A DNA stretch of 64,000 nucleotides, from assembly GCF_008370345.1 (NCBI RefSeq), contig NZ_VTUU01000001.1, positions 730,223 to 794,222 on the forward strand, given 5' to 3'. Source of the stretch: Marinobacter salinexigens. GTDB taxonomy: Bacteria > Pseudomonadota > Gammaproteobacteria > Pseudomonadales > Oleiphilaceae. A program made the position numbers and the translations under genes. The notes below the pieces were generated by a model. That model saw only the letters and a list, made by a program, of their open reading frames with translations. It did not search any database and had not been told where the DNA came from. This document shows positions 57,282 to 64,000 of the stretch, in pieces; within the stretch, counting starts at the first letter, position 1; every line of letters starts with the position of its first letter.

Positions 57282-58694
57282 ATGAACGGAAGTAACTATA
57301 AATGGTCTGCGGCGCTGCTGTTTGCGCTGGTTGTAGGGCTGGCGGGGTGCACATCGGACGGCGACGCGGTGGTTGAGGGCAGCGGTTCTGATGTGGCTGG
57401 TGATACCCAAACCTTTGATACGGATGGCGATGGTGTTCTGAATAACGCGGATTCCTGTCCGACCGTTGCTAACTCCGGTGTCGATGCGGATGCCGATGGC
57501 ATTGACGATGCCTGTGATACCAATATCGGCACGTCCAGCGATACCGATGGTGATGGGGTTCTGAACTCTGAAGATAACTGTCCGACGGTTGCTAATGCTG
57601 ACCAGACCAATACTGACTCAGACTTGTACGGTGATGCCTGTGATGGCGACGATGATGGGGATGGTGTTGGTGATGCCAGCGATAACTGTCCGCTGGTTGC
57701 CAATCAGTCTCAGGCGGACCTGGACGGAGATGGTATCGGTGACGCCTGTGACACTGACATCGACGGTGATGGCACCAATAATGATAGCGATGCTTGTCCG
57801 TACGTAGAGGGCAACGATGCAGCGCTGTGCGACGGCACCGTAGATACTGATGGTGATGGCATTCCTGACGTCTATCCCAACGTAGAGCCGTACATTACGG
57901 ATGGCGTTGTTGGAGACGCATGGGATAACTGTCCGGCTGATGTGAACCCTGGCCAGGAAGATCTCGATGGTGACGGCGTAGGTGACGTATGCGACACCGA
58001 CACCGATGGAGATGGTATCGACAATGAAAATGCCCTTGGGCAGCCATTGGATAACTGCCCTCTGGTAGTCAATGCTGACCAGGCGGATACAGACGGCGAT
58101 GGTATCGGTGATGCGTGCGACCTGGTGAATGATGCCGAGTATGCCTGTGGCATTGACGGCGAGCAGTTTACACCTATGCTTGCCAGCGATGAGGATGTGA
58201 CTGCATCTGCGTCTTCAGATTTGTCGGATTGCCTCTTGGGAATTGGTCTGATCTGTGACGTTCAGTCTCCGACAAATGTTGTCGATGCCGATCTGGCGAA
58301 CGTTGCGACCATGCGGAATACCGATCTGCTGGGACTGTCTACAGTCAGGCTGCGTGTGGCGGCAACGACAGGGTTTGCCTACCCGGCATCCAACGCTATC
58401 GGCATCGCCTTTAACGAAAGTGCCCAGGTGCTTCAGGCTGATTTGATCGGCGGCAATCTGATTGTTCGCACCAAACTCAACGGCGTGACTCAGGAAGAAA
58501 GCTCCGGCGACGGCATCCTGGATTTGGACCTGCTTGGCGCATCCGGTGTGCTGGGAGGTACTGATACAGCGTTCCTGGTATTCCAGACCGACAGGCGCTT
58601 CGACTCAGTCGAAGTTGAGTTTGCCCCGTCTCTGCTCTCTCTGCTGAACGAAGTTAATGTTCAGGCGGTATGTGCGAGCAAAACTGACTTGTAA
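57282..58694 (+). CDS. thrombospondin type-3 repeat lipoprotein
   Basis: 470 residues. A signal peptide ends in a lipobox (VVGLAGC). Residues about 40-285 are some eleven Asp-rich calcium-binding TSP3 units, for example [27 protein letters not shown] and [14 protein letters not shown]. The remaining 185 residues form a different, less acidic domain (starting [13 protein letters not shown]) that I do not recognise. It would be a surface-anchored protein that becomes rigid in calcium, as in sea water. It shares the TSP3 theme with the OmpA protein before it and is probably co-transcribed; a terminator follows. Confidence 0.85.
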   Translation: MNGSNYKWSAALLFALVVGLAGCTSDGDAVVEGSGSDVAGDTQTFDTDGDGVLNNADSCPTVANSGVDADADGIDDACDTNIGTSSDTDGDGVLNSEDNCPTVANADQTNTDSDLYGDACDGDDDGDGVGDASDNCPLVANQSQADLDGDGIGDACDTDIDGDGTNNDSDACPYVEGNDAALCDGTVDTDGDGIPDVYPNVEPYITDGVVGDAWDNCPADVNPGQEDLDGDGVGDVCDTDTDGDGIDNENALGQPLDNCPLVVNADQADTDGDGIGDACDLVNDAEYACGIDGEQFTPMLASDEDVTASASSDLSDCLLGIGLICDVQSPTNVVDADLANVATMRNTDLLGLSTVRLRVAATTGFAYPASNAIGIAFNESAQVLQADLIGGNLIVRTKLNGVTQEESSGDGILDLDLLGASGVLGGTDTAFLVFQTDRRFDSVEVEFAPSLLSLLNEVNVQAVCASKTDL

Positions 58695-58737
58695 ACCCGG
58701 GTGTAAGCAACGGGGCATGAAGTTGACGGCCCCGAAC

Positions 58738-58768
58738 AAAAAAAGAGCCGCATTTGCGGCTCTTTTTT
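58738..58768. terminator. rho-independent terminator, bidirectional
   Basis: An A-run, GAGCCGCA, TT, TGCGGCTC and a T-run form a textbook terminator between the TSP3 lipoprotein gene and the convergent microprotein gene. Confidence 0.93.
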
Positions 58769-58784
58769 ATGCAGTGTCAGCAAC

Positions 58785-58916
58785 TCAAAGATCGCTCACG
58801 TAGCTCAGTGCAACAAGGCCCAGAGCAAGGAGAATCACTGCGCTGATGACCTTTTTGCGGCGCTCAGGAGGAATCAGAGAGGGCTCTTCAGGCCCCTCGT
58901 TGTCTGCGTTACTCAC
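58785..58916 (-). CDS. 43-residue predicted membrane microprotein
   Basis: Starts at GTG 58916 with GGGAGG 7 bases upstream. The product has an acidic N-terminus (MSNADNEGPEEPSLIPPERR), a KK pair, and one membrane helix (VISAVILLALGLVALSYV) ending SDL. A membrane protein with its N-terminus in the cytoplasm is likely. Its start overlaps the stop of a 22-codon ORF (GTGA), so the two are translationally coupled, and it ends 17 bases from a terminator. The family is not recognised. Confidence 0.65.
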   Translation of the reverse strand: MSNADNEGPEEPSLIPPERRKKVISAVILLALGLVALSYVSDL

Positions 58917-58981
58917 TGCCCGGCCTCCCGTCTGGCGGGAAGGCGGCGCGTGATTTCAGCCGGCTTCAGAGTGTCTTTCAT
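58913..58981 (-). CDS. 22-codon ORF coupled to the membrane microprotein
   Basis: ATG at 58981 with GGAG 7 bases upstream; the product begins MKDTLKPAEITRRLPARREA and ends within the start of the 43-residue microprotein. It may be a leader peptide that controls translation of that gene, or a tiny partner protein. Too short to judge by composition. Confidence 0.4.
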   Translation of the reverse strand: MKDTLKPAEITRRLPARREAGQ

Positions 58982-59067
58982 CACTTCTCCACTTTTTAGC
59001 TAGAGAATACTTCTGTTGGAGACACTTCCCTGTACGGCTTCTGCTAATCCTTTAACGAAAATTCGGC

Positions 59068-59098
59068 CATTCCTACAAACAGCCCGTTTGTAGGAATG
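59068..59098. repeat. perfect inverted repeat with 13-base arms
   Basis: CATTCCTACAAAC and GTTTGTAGGAATG surround a 5-base loop. It lies 25 bases past the MFS gene stop on the minus strand and upstream of the microprotein pair. There is no T-run, so it could be an operator or an RNA hairpin. Confidence 0.75.
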
Positions 59099-59123
59099 AT
59101 TACGGTTTATAACACTTTTTCTT

Positions 59124-60440
59124 TTATACGTCAGTGGTTACGTCCGGCAAGCGGATAGCGAAGATCATTCCCGCTGCGCCCATGACACCGAGTACGATGA
59201 TGACGGTAATCTCGGAGATGGTGGATAACCAGGCAGTAAACCCGCCGGTCACCAGAAGAAGCAAACCAATGACTGTGTTACTCACAGCGGTATAGTCGGT
59301 TCGTTTGTTGCCGCCAGCCATATCCACCAGGTAAGTCTTTCGACCCAGACGAACGCCGGAATGGGCTATTCCCAAAAGGAAAAAGGCGACCGGATAGAAC
59401 CAGGCACCACCGGCATCAGTACCCCAGATCAGACCGATTATGCCGACCCCGATACAAACGGTACTGGCCATCCCGGCACCACGGATCATGACTTTGCGGC
59501 TGGACACATCCGCCATCCAGCCCCAGAAACTGGCGCTGAGGGAGCTGGCGAGGCTGCTGGCAAGCAGGAAAACACCCAGCATCCAGCCAACGTCTGAAGC
59601 CTGTTGCGCCAGAACCACAAAATATGGGGAGGCAAGCGCCGAACAAAGTAACAATGCCCGGGTGATAACGAAGTTCCGGAAAGGCACGTCGTCTCTGAGC
59701 AGGGAGAGGCTCTGTAGCGCCTGGGTCAGAGCGTTGCTGCCACCATCGGTTTCACCTTCAAACTCCTGAACACCGGCAAACACGAAGCCGGCAATGACCC
59801 AGAGCACAGCAGCTAATAGCAGGAGTAGGGTATAGAAGGTCAGGCCGGGATCACCCTGATCCCAGAACAGCAGTACTGTCATGATCACTGTCAGAGAACC
59901 GCCGATGGTTGTCGCCAGTCCGGAGAGGCGGCCGCGGCGCGTTTTGGGTATGCATTTTCCTTGCACATCCTTCATGGCCACGGAACAGAATCCCCGGGCC
60001 AGGGAAAACGCGATCAGCGCAAGGATGATCCCGCTCCCCGCGGCATACCCCTGGAGGAACCAGACGCTGGCAGCCATGGCCGCGACGCTGAGTGCCTGCC
60101 CGAAACTGCCGAGTGTCCAGAACCACTTCCGTACCGCTTTGCGCCGTACCCACGCGGCAATAACCATCTGGGGTACCATCGAGCCGGACTCACGAATGGG
60201 TACCAGCCAGGCGACCAGGGCAGGAGCGCCCACGGCGCTCATCAGCCAGGCAAGGACCGTCTTGGGGCTGATCAGCAGGTCGCCGAGTTTGGTGAGAATG
60301 TTGCTGGTGAGAACCAGGAAGAAATTGCGGGGCACCTCCCGGCAGGCTTCGTCGGGGATGTCCTTGCAGACCCTGGCATCTTCCTCATTCGCGATCAGGC
60401 TGTAGAGCTGATCAATGGCATCCCGATTCTTCACAGACAA
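59124..60440 (-). CDS. major facilitator superfamily transporter
   Basis: About 438 residues and 12 hydrophobic helices, an MFS secondary transporter. The frame opens further upstream, but the TTG at 60440 has GGAGGG 7 bases before it, giving an N-terminus MSVKNRDAIDQL. A soluble N-terminal stretch of about 45 residues precedes the first helix. Sequence such as VRRKAVRKWFWTLGSFGQAL and CIPKTRRGRLSGLATTIGGS marks cytoplasmic loops. The substrate is not known. It is downstream of the DUF1513/imelysin operon on the same strand (75 bases), so a link to iron metabolism is possible. Confidence 0.82.
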   Translation of the reverse strand: MSVKNRDAIDQLYSLIANEEDARVCKDIPDEACREVPRNFFLVLTSNILTKLGDLLISPKTVLAWLMSAVGAPALVAWLVPIRESGSMVPQMVIAAWVRRKAVRKWFWTLGSFGQALSVAAMAASVWFLQGYAAGSGIILALIAFSLARGFCSVAMKDVQGKCIPKTRRGRLSGLATTIGGSLTVIMTVLLFWDQGDPGLTFYTLLLLLAAVLWVIAGFVFAGVQEFEGETDGGSNALTQALQSLSLLRDDVPFRNFVITRALLLCSALASPYFVVLAQQASDVGWMLGVFLLASSLASSLSASFWGWMADVSSRKVMIRGAGMASTVCIGVGIIGLIWGTDAGGAWFYPVAFFLLGIAHSGVRLGRKTYLVDMAGGNKRTDYTAVSNTVIGLLLLVTGGFTAWLSTISEITVIIVLGVMGAAGMIFAIRLPDVTTDV

Positions 60441-60515
60441 ATTTCCGCCCTCCAGTGAAATGAACGCCAAGGATAGCAGGTGCCCCGGCACTCATTAAGG
60501 GCAGGTGAGGACTGA

Positions 60516-61640
60516 TCAGACGAGGTGGTGATCCCACTGGACTGGTAGGCTGGCGAGCTCCCGGGGTTGTTGGTTAACACTTATTCTTACCAGTTTGCCG
60601 CGGCCGGAAGAGACCATGAAATCACCGCCGCCAAGGGCGTGGACACCTGCACAGTCCGGAATCGCCACGTTGGCGAGAAGCTCGCCGGTACTGCCCTGGA
60701 ATATCACCGCATGGCCACCAATAGGGGATGCAGCTGCCACAAGATCGTTCTCGGGATGGGCGGCGACACTGGCAATGTAGTTGCCGAGACCTTTCTGGGT
60801 TTCGTCGTCGAACCGGATTTCCTGAAGTTTGCCGTCTTGCAGGCGGGCCAGGAGTGGGGGAGATTCGTACAACGGGCCTTGATACTGATAAGCAGCGTAT
60901 ACCCGGCCCTCGCTGTTCACACTGACGTGGCGGGTACTTTGCTGGTGATGGGAGGGGTTAAATCTGCCTGCGATGGCTCCGGTATTGCGGTTCATCAGGA
61001 TCAGCGACGGCTTCATGGTATCCAGATTGAGCTTGATGCGGTCATAGTCCGGATGGGTCAGAATTCCGCCGAGTCCGATGATCAGGGTCTCGCCATCCGG
61101 ATGCAGCGTGAGCTCGTGCGGACCAATGCCGTTCAGCTCAAAGGTGTTTACCCGTTTGAACTGATTCCCAGCATCGTAAACCGCAATGATTCCTTCACCC
61201 TGGTCGTAACGGCTGGCGGTGGCGTATAGCCATCGACCATCGGGTGAAAAAACGCCGTGGCCAACAAAGTGCTCACCGGGTGCGGCTTTGACTCGGTGGT
61301 GACGCTTACCGGTTGCCTGATCCAGAACATAAAAGGACCAGCCGGGCCTGCGTTCGAAAAACAGTACTTCTGCCACGCCACCGGGGCGATTGCAGCCGCT
61401 GTGGCATCGGCTATCGACCGCAGATTGCCAGAGCACTTGCCCCGTGCGGTCTATTGACGCTACACCAAAGCTGCCATCCGCCAGGCCCACAGCGCCAGTG
61501 TACTGGGCCAGACCGTTGTCAGCTTTTCGTGGCAGCAGGCTGCAGCCAGACAGAGTGGCGGATAGAGTGGCGGACAAACCACCCGCCACGCCGGTCATAA
61601 GAAATCGTCTGCGGTTCAGTCGGAAACCTCTGGAATGCAT
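60516..61640 (-). CDS. DUF1513 protein of an imelysin operon
   Basis: 374 residues. A twin-arginine-type start (RLNRRRFLMTGVAGGLSATL) ends in a lipobox (LSGC). The body is a beta-propeller-like DUF1513 protein (GEHFVGHGVFSPDGRWLYAT, IGPHELTLHPDGETLIIGLG, NPSHHQQSTRHVSVNSEGRV). This family is regularly found beside imelysin proteins and a di-heme oxidoreductase in putative iron-uptake operons; its own role is not established. It starts 14 bases after the imelysin stop. The protein probably sits in the periplasm attached to a membrane. Confidence 0.88.
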   Translation of the reverse strand: MHSRGFRLNRRRFLMTGVAGGLSATLSATLSGCSLLPRKADNGLAQYTGAVGLADGSFGVASIDRTGQVLWQSAVDSRCHSGCNRPGGVAEVLFFERRPGWSFYVLDQATGKRHHRVKAAPGEHFVGHGVFSPDGRWLYATASRYDQGEGIIAVYDAGNQFKRVNTFELNGIGPHELTLHPDGETLIIGLGGILTHPDYDRIKLNLDTMKPSLILMNRNTGAIAGRFNPSHHQQSTRHVSVNSEGRVYAAYQYQGPLYESPPLLARLQDGKLQEIRFDDETQKGLGNYIASVAAHPENDLVAAASPIGGHAVIFQGSTGELLANVAIPDCAGVHALGGGDFMVSSGRGKLVRISVNQQPRELASLPVQWDHHLV

Positions 61641-61654
61641 GGTTCAGCTCGCCC

Positions 61655-62695
61655 TCAATCGCCATCGCTGGAGTTGAAACCGCGGACAACGCCAAGCTCA
61701 ACGGAGGCCATCTCATTGACCAGCACAACCAACTGCGACAGGTCCACGTAGAAGCCCTGAAGCTGGGAAAATGATTCATCCTGAAGCAGTGTGGCCATCG
61801 GTTCGCGCAATTCGGGGAAATGCCCGAGTGCCTCATCGAACTGGCCCTTGATGGACTGGGTCAGCTCGGGCTGGCTGCTGTTATTGAGGAGCAGAGATAA
61901 CCCGGGGAGAAAATAGGTTTTAAGGCCTTCCAGGGAGGCTTCAACTGTTTTCAGGCTGTTTCCGCTACGCCAGGCGTCGGCGTCATACTTGGACCGCTTT
62001 CCTGTGCCACGCATACCCATGGGCTGCGCCAGGCGCCGCTCTTCCAGAATCTCCAGGGCCCCCATGCCGGCACGGATGGTCGCATCCCGGTACTGCTCCG
62101 TTGTCAGGTAGCTCTCTCTGAGGGATTGCCAGTCGGACGCCAGAGCTTCACTGTTGTTCTGGATGTGCTCTGCCACCGAGGTCAGCAGACGACAGGTGTT
62201 GGCAGCGGGAAGCCCTGTGTCGGACGTGTTGAGCGGCTCATCGTAAAGCAGGTATTCCGCCATCGGGAACCCCTGAACAGCTACCCCCGACTGATCAACG
62301 ACCTCGGGCGTTACCTCGGCATCGGACTTGATGAGGTACCTGGCTTTTTTGGCGATCAGGTTCTTGGGATCTGGCCAGAACTGCATTTGCCATGCGGTAT
62401 TGTTGTTCTCAACAGGACCGAAGTCCACGAAGCGGACTTTTTGCCAGGACAGGAAGGCGTTCAGCCATGCCTGCTCGACGGACTTCCGTGAGGCGTAGTC
62501 GGGAGACTCGCAGTAGGCCTCTGCAGCCCTGGAAAAGTCGCCAGCGTTGGTCGCGAGTGATTGATAGCCTGCCAGAATGGCGTCGTGCCATAGGCTTCTG
62601 GCCTGTTGCTCGATGTCTACCTCTGTGCTCGCGCCCGCGTTGGCCGAGGCGAGGCTCAGCGCTGCGATGCCGATCAGCTTTTTCAGGTCCTGCAT
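61655..62695 (-). CDS. imelysin-family periplasmic protein
   Basis: 346 residues with a signal peptide (LIGIAALSLASANAGA) and the two-bundle imelysin fold (YQSLATNAGDFSRAAEAYCE, then the conserved VRFVDFGPVENNNTAWQMQF, YLIKSDAEVTP, and AAEYLL-type motif GFPMAEYLLYDE near residue 145). In the first-described imelysins this motif is GxHxxE and binds iron; here histidine is replaced by proline, as in the second member of such operons. Iron-related function is therefore inferred from context rather than from the intact motif. GAGGA lies before the ATG; it follows the oxidoreductase gene by 9 bases. Confidence 0.88.
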   Translation of the reverse strand: MQDLKKLIGIAALSLASANAGASTEVDIEQQARSLWHDAILAGYQSLATNAGDFSRAAEAYCESPDYASRKSVEQAWLNAFLSWQKVRFVDFGPVENNNTAWQMQFWPDPKNLIAKKARYLIKSDAEVTPEVVDQSGVAVQGFPMAEYLLYDEPLNTSDTGLPAANTCRLLTSVAEHIQNNSEALASDWQSLRESYLTTEQYRDATIRAGMGALEILEERRLAQPMGMRGTGKRSKYDADAWRSGNSLKTVEASLEGLKTYFLPGLSLLLNNSSQPELTQSIKGQFDEALGHFPELREPMATLLQDESFSQLQGFYVDLSQLVVLVNEMASVELGVVRGFNSSDGD

Positions 62696-62704
62696 GATGG
62701 GTCC

Positions 62705-64000
62705 TCAGAGAGAATTCAGAAAATCGATGAGTGCTTTGCGCTCGTCTTCCCGCATTGCCCGGTAATGTGCTGCTGATGCCTTGGCTTCTCCATCATGCCA
62801 GAGCACGGCTTCTTCCAGCGTCCGGGCCCGGCCATCGTGCAGAAAGCCGGATTTGGGGTTAACAACCTGGGCCATGCCAATGCCCCAGAGTGGCGGTGTG
62901 CGCCATTCATTGCCGTTGGCCAGGAATTCGTCACGGCCATCGGCAAGGCCTGGTCCCATATCGTGCAGGAGCAGGTCGGTGTAGGGCCAGATGGTCTGGT
63001 TGCTCAGATCCGGTCTTGCAACGGTGGCGGTTTTGAAGGTTGGCGTATGACACCCGGCGCAGCCGGATTCATTGAACAGTTCCGCACCGCGCTGCACGGA
63101 TTCGGAATCCATATCCCGGCGGGCGGGAACGGCCAGGCTCTTCGCGTAGAACGTGACAAAGCCGGCAACCTTGTCGCTCACTTCCGGCGTACCGCCATCG
63201 GCGAACCGTTCACACTGCTGTTCAGGAGTGCAATCGGTGGCTGGCTTAATGGATGAGGTCAGCCCCATATCGCCGGCGAAAGCGCCCATGCTTTGTTGAT
63301 GTACATTGGGCTCCGCCGCTTTCCAGCCGAATCGCCCGGGCACGGTCTGCATACTGGCCAGGTCCCAGACTTGATTTAGCTTGCCGGAAATGCCGTCCTG
63401 ATTGTTGTCTTCCGGGTCTGCGAGTTGCTTGATATCTTCGATGGCGATGGCTTCCAGAAGCCCCATGCCGATCATCTGAGGCGCGACACGTGGAGAGATA
63501 AGAAGGTTCTCGGGAAGCGGGCCATAGTTGGGGTTTTCGATTCGGTATACCGGCTTGCGTAAGGTGACCTTGGTGCCATCGGCTAACATCTCGGTTTGAG
63601 GTGTCCACTCAACGATCAGGTCAGCTTCCGGTTTTGCCGCTGGCAGGGCTGCGGTCTGCAACTGGCTGCCATAGACCGGTGCAGGCTTGAAGCCATGCAT
63701 TCGGAGCAGCTTTGCATCGGTTTCCGGGTCAGCCGGAACGGCCAGGCGCAGGAACAGAGAAACCGGGGTTTCGTCTTTACCTGGGGGGTGTCCGCGACCA
63801 TCCTTGATATGGCAACCCTGGCAGGAATTGGTGTTGAACAGGGGGCCCAGGCCATCGCGGGCGTCAGTGCTGGCAGGTGCTTCAACCCAGGGATTGCGGA
63901 AAAAGCTGTTGCCAACGCTGAAGTCCAGGCGCTTGGTCATGGACAAGTTGCCCTGGGGCAGGGAATAGGCATTGGTGTCCGCCTGTTCGACGGTACCATC
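62705..64000 (-). CDS. di-heme oxidoreductase of the imelysin operon, 5' end cut by the window
   Basis: At least 431 residues; the frame is still open at the right edge (DGTVEQADTNAYSLPQGNLS comes before the first ATG), so the start is outside the window. Two c-type heme motifs CQGCH and CAGCH are present, with an axial-ligand-like HDMGPGLADGRDEF and a C-terminal TPPLWGIGMAQ plus FLHDGRARTLEEAVLWHDGE, typical of the MauG-like/thiol oxidoreductase proteins found with imelysins. It is likely periplasmic and redox-active. It forms an operon with the imelysin and DUF1513 genes downstream. Confidence 0.88.
   Translation of the reverse strand, partial: DGTVEQADTNAYSLPQGNLSMTKRLDFSVGNSFFRNPWVEAPASTDARDGLGPLFNTNSCQGCHIKDGRGHPPGKDETPVSLFLRLAVPADPETDAKLLRMHGFKPAPVYGSQLQTAALPAAKPEADLIVEWTPQTEMLADGTKVTLRKPVYRIENPNYGPLPENLLISPRVAPQMIGMGLLEAIAIEDIKQLADPEDNNQDGISGKLNQVWDLASMQTVPGRFGWKAAEPNVHQQSMGAFAGDMGLTSSIKPATDCTPEQQCERFADGGTPEVSDKVAGFVTFYAKSLAVPARRDMDSESVQRGAELFNESGCAGCHTPTFKTATVARPDLSNQTIWPYTDLLLHDMGPGLADGRDEFLANGNEWRTPPLWGIGMAQVVNPKSGFLHDGRARTLEEAVLWHDGEAKASAAHYRAMREDERKALIDFLNSL

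Overview
This window looks like a chromosomal segment of a marine, hydrocarbon-using gammaproteobacterium, most probably Marinobacter or a close relative. The basis is a particulate AlkB alkane hydroxylase, two acyl-CoA ligases, FadH, a 600-residue acyl-CoA dehydrogenase with a crotonase partner, a six-gene Mrp Na+/H+ antiporter, and the general style of the genes (moderately GC-rich, tightly packed, many ATGA/GTGA overlaps). I see no rRNA, tRNA, CRISPR array, insertion sequence, integrase or phage gene.

Layout. 1-12 kb: an AbiTii-like protein, pcm, an acyl-CoA ligase, a LysR regulator, an SLT-like transglycosylase, a DUF2059 protein, an MBL-fold hydrolase, a creatinase-type M24 protein without the usual metal ligands, ppiC plus a VanZ-like gene, then DUF1415 and a class II sirtuin; two related palindromic repeats bracket the DUF1415 gene. 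12-20 kb: an amino-acid block with an NSS transporter, leucine dehydrogenase, a fused indolepyruvate ferredoxin oxidoreductase and the AzlCD exporter. 20-30 kb: an EF-hand-like protein, DUF3750, dodecin, a GNAT-like protein, a CpxP/CpxR/CpxA-like stress module, yigZ, a DUF4136 lipoprotein, yciH and dadA. 30-34 kb: a PhoD plus PhoX-like Tat-exported phosphatase operon behind a candidate Pho box. 34-42 kb: an AlkK-like ligase, ppnP and mrpACDEFG. 42-51 kb: fadH, a periplasmic binding protein, a GlxA-type AraC regulator, an acyl-CoA dehydrogenase/crotonase operon and alkB. 51-55 kb: phoX behind a run of 11-bp-phased Pho half-sites, then a chemoreceptor with a C-terminal sensor-like domain. 55-64 kb: OmpA with a TSP3 linker, a TSP3-repeat lipoprotein, two coupled microproteins, an MFS transporter and an imelysin/di-heme oxidoreductase iron-acquisition operon that runs off the right edge.

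How it works together. AlkB oxidises n-alkanes to alcohols; the ligases activate the resulting fatty acids; the acyl-CoA dehydrogenase, crotonase and FadH belong to beta-oxidation. LeuDH and the ferredoxin oxidoreductase would turn branched-chain or aromatic amino acids into acyl-CoAs, with transporters on both sides. Three Tat-exported phosphatases at two loci, each preceded by a Pho-box-like site, indicate a dedicated response to phosphate limitation.

Several small genes under 60 codons are described from their ribosome-binding sites and reading frames (1599-1706, 44036-44200, 58785-58916, 58913-58981). The most unusual non-coding signals are the conserved-core/variable-arm repeat pair at 10.3 and 11.0 kb, the phased Pho boxes, and palindromes placed on promoter regions of the chemoreceptor and ompA genes. 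All family assignments rest on reading motifs by eye; no database search was run.
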